From Saccharomycopsis malanga (taxonomy: Eukaryota > Ascomycota > Saccharomycetes > Ascoideales > Saccharomycopsidaceae): a stretch of 64,000 nucleotides of DNA. The stretch spans positions 186,001 to 250,000 of the forward strand of contig CP025322.1 in NCBI GenBank assembly GCA_004014935.1, read 5' to 3'. This document shows, piece by piece, positions 21,889-34,000 of the stretch (its first letter is position 1; each line of letters starts with the position of its first letter). The position numbers and the translations under genes were made by a program. The notes below the pieces were generated by a model that did not search any database, was not told the DNA's origin, and saw only the letters and a list, made by a program, of their open reading frames with translations.

Positions 21889-23490
21889 ATGTATTCTTCA
21901 AATTCTAGTGCTTCTCTCAGTTCTATAAATGGCACACAAGGTTGGATTGTGCAGAAGTTTGGTGGTACGAGTGTTGGTAAATTCCCAGAAAAGATTGTGG
22001 ATGATGTGGTTTCCATGTATATAAATTCCAACAAGGTGGCTGTTGTGTGTTCTGCCAGATCGTCGAACACAAAGTCTGAAGGTACCACTTCTCGATTGAT
22101 TCTTTCTGCTGACAAAGCGCTTGCTGGAAAGAACTTTAAGGAAACTTTGGATTTGATCCGTGATGATCATATTAACAATGCCACTCGAAGAATCAAAAAT
22201 TCCAAGATAAGAGATCAATTGATAAAAGATACTGCTGAGTTGTGTAACCAAACGCAAACTTTGCTTCATGCTGCTACTGTTATTGAGGAGATTTCGTACA
22301 AAACATTGGATTCTATCATTTCCATCGGTGAAAGACTCAGTTGTTTATTTGTCGCTGCCTTGATGAATGATCATGGTGTTCCTGCTAAATTCATTGATTT
22401 GTCCGTAGTGATTCCTCCTGTAAAGTCTTCTGCCATCGATGCTGCTCTTGGTTCTGATAATACCAACAGTTTGGATCAGGACTTTTACAATTCCTTCGCT
22501 CAAACATTGGCAAAGGTCATAAAGAAGGAAGTTGGTGAAGAAGGCGTTGTTCCGGTTTTGACTGGCTACTTTGGTGTGGTTCCAGGCGGTTTGTTGAACA
22601 ACGTTGGTAGAGGTTATACTGACCTTTGTGCTGCATTGGTAGCTGTCGGTCTCAATGCTGATGAGTTACAAATCTGGAAAGAAGTTGATGGTATATTCAC
22701 TGCTGACCCTAGAAAGGTTCCAACAGCCAGACTTTTACATAGCGTCACTCCTGATGAAGCTGCCGAATTGACTTATTATGGCAGTGAAGTGATTCATCCA
22801 TTCACAATGGAACAGGTCATAAGGGCTAAGATTCCCATCAGAATCAAAAACGTTGAAAACCCATTGGGTAAAGGTACCATTATATATCCTGACGATATTG
22901 GTAGAAAAGGCGAGGCAACCCCTCCTCATCCTCCTGTTGCTCAAGATCTTCTTAACTCTGTCATCTTCAACAAGAAGAAAACCGCCACCGCAGTTACAGC
23001 CAAGCATGACATTGTGGTTCTTAATGTCCATTCTAACAAAAAAACATTGTCTCATGGTTTCTTAGCTAACATTTTTGCTATTTTAGACAAGTACAAATTA
23101 GTAGTGGATTTGATTTCTACTTCTGAAGTTCATGTCTCCATGGCCCTTTATAACACCCAGGATACCTTCAACAGTGACCTCCGTAAAGCCATGAAGGAAT
23201 TGAGTAAAATGGGTACCATCGATATGGTCAAAGACTTGGCTATTGTCTCACTTGTTGGTAAACAAATGCGTCAATTGATTGGTATTGCCGGTCAAATGTT
23301 TGCCACTTTGGCCAAGGAAAAAATTAACATTGAAATGATCAGTCAAGGTGCTAACGAAATCAACATTAGTTGTGTTGTTAACGAAAGCGATAGCTTGAAA
23401 GCCTTGCAAGCAATCCATAGAGATTTATTAGACGACAACGAACAAATCCTTACTAATGATAGGCTTGCGAAACTCAAGTTGAGTGATTAA
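21889..23490 (+). CDS. HOM3: Aspartate kinase
   Basis: 533 residues from ATG 21889 (upstream in-frame codons lack an ATG). N-terminal amino-acid kinase domain with VQKFGGTSVGKFPEKI, CSARSSNTKSEGTTSRL, GRGYTDLCAALVAV, WKEVDGIFTADPRKVP and YYGSEVIHPFTMEQ. Two C-terminal ACT domains contain DLISTSEVHVSMAL and EMISQGANEINISCV. It phosphorylates aspartate, the first step toward threonine, methionine and homoserine, and the ACT domains give threonine feedback inhibition in yeast. Length and motifs match S. cerevisiae Hom3 throughout. A Gcn4 site lies upstream. Confidence 0.98.
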   Translation: MYSSNSSASLSSINGTQGWIVQKFGGTSVGKFPEKIVDDVVSMYINSNKVAVVCSARSSNTKSEGTTSRLILSADKALAGKNFKETLDLIRDDHINNATRRIKNSKIRDQLIKDTAELCNQTQTLLHAATVIEEISYKTLDSIISIGERLSCLFVAALMNDHGVPAKFIDLSVVIPPVKSSAIDAALGSDNTNSLDQDFYNSFAQTLAKVIKKEVGEEGVVPVLTGYFGVVPGGLLNNVGRGYTDLCAALVAVGLNADELQIWKEVDGIFTADPRKVPTARLLHSVTPDEAAELTYYGSEVIHPFTMEQVIRAKIPIRIKNVENPLGKGTIIYPDDIGRKGEATPPHPPVAQDLLNSVIFNKKKTATAVTAKHDIVVLNVHSNKKTLSHGFLANIFAILDKYKLVVDLISTSEVHVSMALYNTQDTFNSDLRKAMKELSKMGTIDMVKDLAIVSLVGKQMRQLIGIAGQMFATLAKEKINIEMISQGANEINISCVVNESDSLKALQAIHRDLLDDNEQILTNDRLAKLKLSD

Positions 23491-24316
23491 AATTGTTTTT
23501 GAACTTTTTATCTATACATTTTGTTTATTACAGTATTTAAATTGATATTCTCCCTGTTTCCGTTATTTTTATATCTCTGCTGCACAGCCAACGTGAAGGC
23601 CTCAGTTCTTCTCATACACATTCTCCCAAGCTATTTGATTGTAAGGCAATTCTGATGTAGGTATTCTATATTAGGTATAGGGAGAGATGCATCACTAATC
23701 TGTTCCTCATAGTACTAGCATGAAGATAAAATAGCGCAGATTGCGCAGTCTTCCATTTACAATGCCTGGTTTTAATGGTAACGCTGAATGCTACGCAGGT
23801 TTAGAAAAATAACCCATTTATTTATTCTTGCATAAGAAAAATAGAAGTTATACTTTTTCATATAGATCTGTGATTCTTTAATGACTTTCGATATAGCTTA
23901 TCTATCACTTTATGATAAAGTAAATTCCAAACAGTGGAAAAAAATGAGCTGATTTCTTCGGGGTCACATAACTGGCAGACATCCAAAGATGTATTCCAAC
24001 CGAATAAACTTGTCTTTTTTTTTTTTTTATACTAGGTAACGTTTAACACATCGGATCTATTATTACACAAGATTTCGGTTGTGATCAAAACCTCTAACTT
24101 CATTCAAAGCTCAAAATTAGATTACAGGTTATGATATAGATTCTTTCAATGAGTAAAAAAATGAATAATTAAACATGCATTCTAGCTGCATCAACAACTA
24201 AAACGCCCCTGAGTTATAAGCGAGGAAATTGTAATTAGGTAGCATCAAATTTCACTAGTATTTTTGGTAAATGTAAAGAAGAGAACATATTTATACAACA
24301 AATACAAGATATAGCC

Positions 24317-24423
24317 ACTGGGCCATTTGGCTCAGTTGTCAGTGCTCTCAGAGAAGAGAAAATCAAGACCTAACAGGCACACGGGTTAGATTCTCCATAC
24401 GAAAGCTTTACTCGCTGTTTTTT
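24317..24423 (+). ncRNA. Possible Pol III-type transcript or tRNA relic
   Basis: TGGCTCAGTTG at 24328-24338 fits the A-box consensus fully. GGTTAGATTC at 24384-24393 fits the B box except for one base (A for the invariant C). T6 at 24418-24423 would end Pol III transcription. ACTGGGCC-ATTT-GGCTCAGT (24317-24336) is an 8-bp hairpin with one G-U pair that overlaps the A box, and CTAAC/GTTAG pair at 24370-24389. No acceptor stem can be formed, so it is not a working tRNA gene. Confidence 0.3.
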
Positions 24424-24447
24424 ACAATGCTGAACGTGAATTCACAG

Positions 24448-24587
24448 GCAAGTGCAACTGTCTGAAATACGACCTAGACAAAAGTCTAGTGCTTGCTTTC
24501 CAACCCATCGGGTGTTCAGAAGCCAGCGAGAAGTTTACAATGACCGGGACATGATTGGGGTTTCCCCACTGGGTTTTACCAAGTCCC
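24448..24587. other. Cluster of nested stems, candidate structured RNA
   Basis: GCAAG (24448) can pair with CTTGC (24492), enclosing the perfect CTAGAC-AAAA-GTCTAG (24474-24489). ACCC-ATC-GGGT lies at 24503-24513. GGGAC (24546-24550) can pair with GTCCC (24583-24587), enclosing GGGG-TTT-CCCC (24557-24567). I could not match it to RNase P, MRP, SRP, telomerase or snRNA consensus motifs that I know. Confidence 0.3.
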
Positions 24588-25078
24588 TTTAGACATAGCG
24601 CGTACATTCGCAACTGATATGTACTGGGCTCGAACTATAAAACTATCGCTATTATTATTATAATACAAGATATAAATTTGAAGAAGGAGAAGTACTTGGC
24701 TCAGTACCAGAAATATAGACATCAAAGTCATTATAGAGTAACAAATTTGACTTGCAACATTTCATATTTCAATAAATCTAATCTTTACAAGAGACAGTAC
24801 CGTATTTTACATATTTTGCATAACAGTAACCATAATATCTCTTTTAAACACTTTTTTGTAATAATATAAGAAGTTCAGTTATTAAGGAACGCATGGCTAT
24901 GCAACCAGACGCGCCGACCACATGCTGTTTTTTCAAGTCAAGGTTGAAAATAAATATATGAAAAAACCTACTATAACGGTATAGTGAAGAGTGACAAACC
25001 ATAAAGATTGGCACTACAGTCGAGACGAAAGTTGCTGTACTGAGAAAAAACCTAGGCTTTACTTTGAAGGCATTGGAT

Positions 25079-28000
25079 ATGAGTTATGTTGGGCAGATTG
25101 ACTCGTTCGTCGACAAGTTGTCGAGCGATATTGATAGCCAGGCGAAACATCATGTACTAGTAGAACTTTGTGATATTGTTGAGACGTTTCTAGGCTCGAA
25201 GGAGTATCGGTATTTTCTTGAGAAGCTGGTTCCTGTGTTTGTAGGTTTATTGGAGCGCGTTCCTGTGAGTTTTGTTGCTACCAGTTATGAGAATAAGATC
25301 CGATACTCGGTACTCGAGATAGTGCATCGATTGGTACTTAATGAGACTTTTGAGCCACATGCCATTGTAGTTCTAGATACAGTTTTGGGAGTGTTAAAAA
25401 ATGAGAATGAAGATAACGGTGTTTTGTGTATCAAAATCGTGACTAGCATTCACAAGTCATACAAGAACTCATTGTTAGACAAAGTGGATGAGTTTGTCAG
25501 CATCATTTACGAAATATATTCCAACGCGCCTCAGATGGTGCAACGTTGGTTCAACGATACAAATGAAGCAGTGACGAAGCCAAAACCAACTGTCAAGGAA
25601 GTTGAAGATGTGGAGATGAATGACAGTACGAAAGATGCCGAGGCTGCTGCGTTGCCAGATCTAGGCGAACATGATGATTTTCGCTCTATTTCTAACGAGC
25701 TTCTGTCTAAACATGAATTACTTCATTCGATGCATTCTTTCAAAACGTTGTCTGAATGTCCAATCACCATGGTATCGATACTTTCGTCATACAAACAGCT
25801 AGTAAATAAAGTGTTGATAGACTTTATCCCTAAGATCATAGGTCTTCTAGAGCTTGAAGTAGATATACAGAAACAGGAACGACAAGCAGCCGAAGCGAAC
25901 GGCAAAACATACACACTGGTATCTCCTAAAATAAGAAACAGATCAATGTTTGGTGATTTCATCATAAGTCAAGTCAAAGCAGCTTCTTTTCTAGCATACA
26001 TTTTTATAAGAGACTATTCTCCAGATTTCTTTGCCAAATACCATTCGGTTATCCCAGACCTCATAGCTCGGCTTCTTCAGGATTGTCCAAGTGAGTTGGC
26101 AGCTGCTAAGAAGGAGCTTCTCCATGCTACACGTCATATACTATCGACGCCTTACAAGAACATATTCATTCCAAAGCTTGATCTATTATGTAACGAATCA
26201 GTTCTTTTAGGAGACGGCTTGACTTGTCGAGAAACGCTTCGGCCATTGGCGTACAGCACAATTGCTGACTTCATTCATAATATTCGTGCACAGCTAACAT
26301 CGGACCAGTTATGGAAAGCAGTGCTTATGTTTTGCCGCATTTTACAGGACACCAGCCTTGCTGTGAATGTGTCGTTGATGTGTGCCAAGCTTTTGCTCAA
26401 CTTGCTAGAACGTATAGCCAAGTTGCCAGCATCAGAGGCCCGTAAATTATACATGATAATAATTGATGCGTTCTGCCAGAGATTCTCCATACTCAACCAC
26501 AAGTATGATTACTACATGAAACAGCATCAGCAGTACGAGGAGAGAAATCAGGGTGCCGAAAAACATCAGGCTAGTTACAGTAAAGCTCATAACAGTGAGT
26601 TGCCGCAGAATCCGCTTCTAGACGACGAGATTGTCATCCTCAATGATGAGAAAGAACTAGATATTGAAACCATTATTGAGAAAGAAACGAAGGGCTTGTC
26701 TGATGAGCTTAAAGATGTAGAAATGACTAGTTCTGTTGAGACAGAAATAACAAGTTCAAAGAATGACAAATTGTCTATATATGACTTAAAACAGCTTACG
26801 CCTATCAGGATATTCAAAGAGTCTACCACAGACCCAATTAAAGACATCAAGTATCTCATCAGAAACCTCATAAGTTATCTCAAACCTATTGTAGTGCATT
26901 TAAAGCTCACGAATCCTCCAGTGCCTTCTTCGGACTACAACCAGGTGGTGTGGGAAAGCATTGCCCGGGGCTTTACTATTGAGGAGACCACGATTTTGGA
27001 AAACCTTTTCAAGGAGTCTATTCTTTGCATAAGGTTTTTTCAGTCTGACAAGATTGCAAGACAAAAGTCAGCCAAGGAAAGTACTGTAGCGTCCAGCAAA
27101 CTCGCGTTTGACATACGGTCGCCGAATATACCGATTACTGCATCTAAAGAAGAAAAAGAGTTGATGGAGTCTCTCTCCTTGGTGTTTATGAGAATAGATC
27201 CTTCTACATTCAATGAGATTATGCAAGCGCACTTTTCATTTCTCGTGGACCAGATGAGCGACAATCCCGCCTTGCTTCATATACCGCATTTCTTTCTTAG
27301 TAATGAGATGATTTCAGGCAATTTCATGGGTATATTGATAAATTATCTTAAGTCCCGCCTACATGAATTGGGCCATTTAGATTCCATCAGCACACACATT
27401 TTGCTTCGTTTGTTCAAGCTTTTTCTTCTCTCTTTGAACTTGTATCCTTCGCAGAACGAAGTAGTTCTTTTGCCACATTTGAATGATCTTATTTTGAAAT
27501 CGCTAGAAAACTCTACAAGAGCCAAAGAACCATTGATATATTTTTATTTTATCCGAATACTATTTAAGAGCGTTGGTGGTGGCAGATTCGAGAAACTATA
27601 TAAGGAAGTGATGCCGTTGATGCAGAAGTTGCTAGAGTCATTGAATAAACTCATAGATTCAGCACGGACGCCACAGGAACGTGATATCTGTATAGAGTTG
27701 TGTCTTTCGATTCCTGTTCGTCTCAGCAAGTTGGTGTCCATGTTGCATTTGCTCATGAGGCCGCTTGTTCTTGCCTTAAATGGATCTCAGGAGTTGGTGA
27801 CACAGGGTCTCCGAACCTTGGAATTGTGTGTTGATAACCTTAATGCCAATTACTTTGATCCTATAATTCAGCCGGTGATAGATGATGTCATGAAAGCGTT
27901 GTGGAAGCATTTGAAGCCGTTGCCATATTTTTACTTGCACAGTCATGCTGCTGTCCGCATACTCGGTAAGTTAGGAGGACGGAACCGGAATTTTGTGAAG

Positions 28001-31000
28001 CCACCATCCGATTTGCAGGCCGAATCGATGCTCAACCAACGTGTGGAGGCGTCTTTTGATATCAACGGATTGAAAGAGCAATCGTTTGTTTCTATCACCT
28101 CGGGTGTCAATGCCGCCATCAACATCTTGGAGGATCCCCGATTGAATCCGAACATGAAGCTCACAGTGCATTACCGGATAAATGCGTTCCGGTATTTATC
28201 TGCTGTGCTCAAGTTGTTCATCGACGCCTCGGAAATACCCGAAAATTACCAGGATTTGGTGGAGTCTGCGGTGCATGTGTTGTTGGGCGAGAAACCCAGC
28301 GACCAGCAGCTAGCGAATGAGGTGGTGACTGACCCACGCAAGCTCCGAAACGAAGAGCAATTAGTGGAACGGTTGTTGAAGGCAATATTTTACAGTGCAG
28401 CCATAGAAGAGGTGCGAGCAGAGGTGTATGGGTTTATAGCAGATCTTTGTAATCATTTCACACAACTCTATGTAATCCGGACTCTCGTGAGAAAACACAA
28501 GCATGATCGAGGCTTTTCTGTAGCCCACGGCGAGGGAAAGGTTTATTTGGATGCAAACATCATATTCAATGTCATTGCATATGGTTTGAGCAGTCATATA
28601 CCCGACGTCAGAGAAGCAGGCATCTTGGCAATCAAACAAATATGTAAAGCATGTACTGTGATATTTGGTTCTTCTGAAAACAGTTTGAAGTTTGGTTTGC
28701 ATTCGTCATTGGTGGTGGTGTTTTTACACAATTGCTATGACGAGTTGTATTATAACAAATTGGGTAGTGTACTAGGATTGAAGGTTCTTGTTGACGAATC
28801 ACACATTCCAATGAGTTGGTTTGCCAAATATCAACATGAACTAATCCGTGCCTTGTTTTTTGTGCTTCGTGACACTCCAAGCATCATGCCAGCGTTGGTC
28901 GTTGACACCTCTAAGGAGCTCATTTTGAAGATTGTCAGAACATGCAATAGTGAAGCCAAAACTATCAACAATCTCCCTTATGATATGCTCAGTTCTTTGG
29001 TATATGACTTGGCCAGCTCAAATCCACTTGTTCGAAAGACTTCGCAGGAAGCACTCAACATTCTTTCTAGTATCACCAAGGTGTCTCGAATCGAATTGAT
29101 TTCGTCCTGCAAATCCGTTTTGTTAAACCCAATCTTTGCCAAACCATTACGAGCCCTCCCTTTCTTGATGCAGATTGGCCACATAGAAGCAATTACGTAT
29201 TGGCTTGGGCTTCCACACAAGGAGGCAGAGTTCAACGACGAGATGCAACGCTTGTTGTTGGAGGTGGTAAGTCTTGTTGAGGCAGAAGATTCTATGTTGA
29301 CCAGTAGTGATCGCTTGATAGATTATGACACTCGTGAACAGTTAACTGAGCTTCGTGTGGTGTGCATACGATTGCTCACGGTCGCATTGTCCAAACCCGA
29401 ATACACCATGACCCAGCCGGGGTTGACGCGCTTACGGATCCTCGCCATATTTTTCAAGACATTGGGGGCGTCCGAAAAGGCAATAGTGGATGCGTCACAC
29501 GCAGGATTGAAATCTGCATTGGCCCAGAACAGCAAGTTGCCTAGAGACTTGTTGCAAAGTGGCTTGCGGCCCATGTTGATGAACCTTTCGGATTACCGTA
29601 AGTTGACTGTTTCCAACTTGGAAACCCTTGCACGGTTATTGGTAGTCTTGGTAAATTATTTCAAAGTTGAAATAGGCAAAAAGTTGTTGGACCATTTGAA
29701 TTCATGGGCTATGCCTACTTTGTTGCATCAAATTGCCGGTTTTGATTTGACCAATAACAAGGTGATCCAGATAGTCAACGCAATATTCAACATCTTCCAT
29801 CTTTTGCCTGCAAAAGCTCACATGTTTATCCCCGATGTTCTTAAGTCCTTGGAAACCATTGAAACAAACCTTAGAAGGGTGAAAAGCTCTTCTTGTAGAC
29901 AGCCAATAGCAAAATTTCTCAACAAATATCCTAGAGAAGCATCCCAGTATTTTTTGGAACTGTTTGGCTCACGTAAAATGCAAAACATCCATGCGTATTT
30001 CATCAACGAATGCGAGGATTTGAAGGCGCAAGCCAAACAAAACATACATTCATTTTTCCATGCATTAGATTCGGAAACAGACGAAAATGTAAAGATCATC
30101 AAATTTGCTAATTTTGTAGATATCCTACAACAAACCATGAAAAATAACGATGTATGGATAAAAGACCAGTCGGAATTGTTTGTCAAGTTGTTCGCAATTG
30201 CCAAGTCTATTATAGAGACACATACGTCATTCAATCATTTGTATTTCCACCATTCAATTGCCCAGTTCCAATTGTTACTCATCACAGCTTTCAGGGTTGC
30301 TGATAATGGCACTCTTTTGTTCTCATTGATAAATGTGTTGAAATCACACGATATTCCATTGTCACTAGGATTAGTGGACTACTTGTATTATGATATCATT
30401 GCCATTGAAGATGTCAAGACCAGACAAGATTACTTGGTACGTTGTATCAATGTTGCTGTGGATCCCAAGTACCAGTTCCCTACAAAGGTATTTGTGCTCC
30501 ATAACATCTGCATTCCTATTTTCATATATGAGGCTCAGAAGTCAAAAAATCTTGATGCCTTGTACGAATCTGACGAATGGTTCCAGTTGATTAACACAAA
30601 GATATGGCAATCTACAGATGAAACAATTGTGGGAAACGTTGCTGGTGAAGTCGATGCATTCAGATTGGAATTACTACAACTCGCTTCTTGTTTGCTAAAA
30701 TATTCCTCTCTCAAAATTGAAGGATTGAGAAAAATTGTAATTAAATTCAGCTGGAACTTAATGAGACTAGATGATACAATTCCTAAATATGCTGCTTATT
30801 TGACCACCTGCTACTTTATTAACGCTTACGACACACATGTGAAAATTACAACACACATGTTCTTTGCCTTGCTTCGTGCCAACATCATTGATGCTCGCCA
30901 TTTGGTGAAACAGTCCTTGAATTTGCTTGCCAAGGTTCTTCCGCAGAGGCTTTCACAACAAGAGCCAGATCTGTGGATCAAGTGGCCTCGCAGAGTCATT

Positions 31001-34000
31001 CTGGAAAACAGCTTTTTGGTGAATAACTTATATAATGTGTACAAGTTTATGGTGGAACACGAAGAGTTGTTTTTCGATGCCAGAGACCAGTTTTTATCTA
31101 ATGCCATTACTTCCATGGGTAAACTCACCATTCTGCCTAATCCTTCTTCGGACAACCAGACACTTGCTATTGAGTTGTCTGAGTTAATTCTCAAATGGGA
31201 AAAACGGGCTAATAAATTGAGAAAAGAGTCCACCTTCGAAGACCGAAAATCTCATCTTGAATACCGTATTCCTACTGGTCAAAAAGAAGCATTTCTTACA
31301 TTTCTTATAAGATATCTTTGTATTAGTACACAGAGATCTTCGTCCACTGAATTAGGACGAAGAGCATTAACTGTTCTTTACGAAGCCATGAATCCTAGCT
31401 GCTGGCCAGACGTCAACATTCCATTGGTAGTGTTTGAAAGATTCCTTTTAACTAATGATTTGAATAGTGGCAACATAAGTATACTAGGTTATTGTTGGAA
31501 TACGTTGGAGGTTTTAGGAATGACTTTGGAATATAAAGACTCTGATTGGATCATTGACAATTTAAAGTCTTTACATAAACTCTTGATTAAAGTGATAAAG
31601 ACTCATAATCATGATTTGCAAGAAGTATTGCAAAGAGTGTTAAGGATCATCTTGAAAGCTATTCAAGAAGTGACCACTGAAGACTCAGAGCCCGAAGAAG
31701 CCAAGAACTTTATGAATTTGCTTATCTCGGTGATTTCCGTTGATCTCAACAACACTGCTTCGTTGGCTGCTGGTATAACGTTATTTTCGACCGTGGCTCA
31801 TTACCAGCCTTCTAGATTGAGTCCTCTTATTCCTAGTGTGGTTAAAACGTTTGGAAAGTTGTGCAAGGACCATGTCACCATCATGGCCAAGAAAAACACA
31901 CAAGAAAGCAGCACACTGGTGGAAGAAGAAGCCCGGATGACTGCTCGATTATTGGGAAAAATCTTGGACTTTGCTACCATTAGAATTTCCCATTTTGGAG
32001 AACATCGTAGGTTTTTCCTTTCTATATTGGCTCAGTTCATAGAACGTTCTTACGACAAGGATCTTTCCAAACATATAGTCAAGGTGGTTTACAAATGGAT
32101 TTTCTCCAACGTGGGTCCGTATCCTAATTATAAGGAGAAAGCAGCCATATTGTCTAAAATGATGAGTTTTGAACCACGGCGAGAAATCCCATTGTCCTTA
32201 TCTAAAGACTTTTTAAAGATTATCATCAAGATCTTCGAAGACAAAAGCCCTAAAATGAAAGAACTTACCATGAGGTTGGAACATTCCTTTTTAATTGGAA
32301 CAAGGTTTGTGGATGTTGGTATAAGAAAACGGTTCATGTCGATCTTGAACTCCAGCTTGCCACCTGGGGTCAAAGAACGGTTATATTATGTGATTAAAGA
32401 GCAAAACTGGGAGGACTTGGCAGATTTTCCGTGGCTAATCCAAGCATTGGAACTATTGTTTGGTGGATTCAATGAAAATCATCATGTTAAATTGGATACT
32501 CGTAATTACAAATTTGCCCCATTAAGTTATATCAATGAGCTTACAGTTAAGAAGCAGTTTGACCATTCCAATGATACTTTGAAAGCATTTGTGGAAAATC
32601 ACCAAAAGTTTTTAAGGGAAGCTGATTCGGTCAAAGCGTCTGATTTGCTTGTGCCGCTTGTGGAGGTGCTCCATAATGATGTGAACAGTATCAATTTGAC
32701 ATGGATAGAGTTGTTTCCAATAGTGTACAATTCTATCTCTAGCCAGGAGAAGCCTGGGTTTAACAGTTGTTTCACTTCGTTATTGTCCAAGGATTACCAC
32801 ATACGGCAGGTGAACAACAAGTTTAATTGTGTGCAGACCTTGTTGACATCGGCAGGCAAATGTAAAGAGCTTAATGTGCCTCCTCATTTGGCAAAATATT
32901 TGGGAACTACTTTTAACGCTTATTACTCTGCCATAGAGAAGTTGGAGAGCCAAAGCTCATCTTCAAGTCTCAAATACAACGCAGATGATGAGACTGTGGA
33001 AGAGGCTCTTTTGGAAGTATATTCTGCTATTGAGGATAAAGACATGTATTACGGCTTATGGCGTAGGAGAGCCAAGTACTCGTTAACCAACAGTGCTCTT
33101 TCGTATGAGCAGATTGGTATGTGTGACATGGCTATGAGATACTATGAACATGCACAAATCAAAACCAGAACAAACTCTCTCCCATTCAGTGAATCTGAAT
33201 ATTCTCTTTGGGAAGAGAACTGGATTTCCTGTGCCGAACGGTTGCAACATTGGGACATTCTCACAGAGCTCTCGAAACATGAAAACTATACTGACTTGCT
33301 TCTTGAATGTGGTTGGAGAGTGGCTAATTGGAATGATGATAAAGAACCATTGGACCAATCTGTCAAAACAGTGATAGATGTTCCTACTCCAAGGCGTCAA
33401 ACTTTCCAAACATTCTTATGTCTTCAAGACTTTGCTCAGCAAAAAAAAACCTTGAATGATGTGTTGAAGTTGTGTGATGAAAGCATTCAATTGTCACTTA
33501 AGAAATGGGCTTCCCTTCCTACCAGATTCACGAATGCTCATATATCGATGCTTCATGTGTTCCAGCAACACGTGGAGTTCACAGAAGCTAGCCAGATATA
33601 CAGCTCTTTGGTTAGCACAAATCTCCAGAACATTGAGGTGAAGTCACAAGAATTGAAGAGGGTGTTGCAAGCATGGCGTGAAAGATTGCCTAACGTATGG
33701 GATGATATCAACATATGGAATGATTTGATTGTTTGGCGTCAACATTTCTTTCAACTTGTCAATAACATCTACACACCATTTCTCCAAACAGGCAAAGGCA
33801 ACACATATTCCCAGGTGTATTGTGGATATCACGAAACCGCCTGTGTCATCAACCGATTTGCTCATGTAGCCAGAAAACATGGGCTTGACGATGTCTGCAT
33901 AACACAGTTGAACAAGATCTATAACTTGCCGAATATTGAAATCATGGAGGCTTTTCTCAAGTTGATTGAGCAGGTCAAATGTTATTACCAAAGCGATAAG

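Larger units (their letters stand above)
23491..25078. other. Intergenic HOM3-TRA1 with RNA-like structure
   Basis: About 1.6 kb. The first 800 bp are AT-rich with no motif I can assign. Between about 24310 and 24600 several short perfect stems cluster, listed separately. The TRA1 promoter follows. No supported ORF. Confidence 0.45.

Noticed and set aside
24640-24665. B-box-like GTTCGAGCCC on the minus strand
   Set aside because: No pairing T-stem and no A box at a suitable distance.
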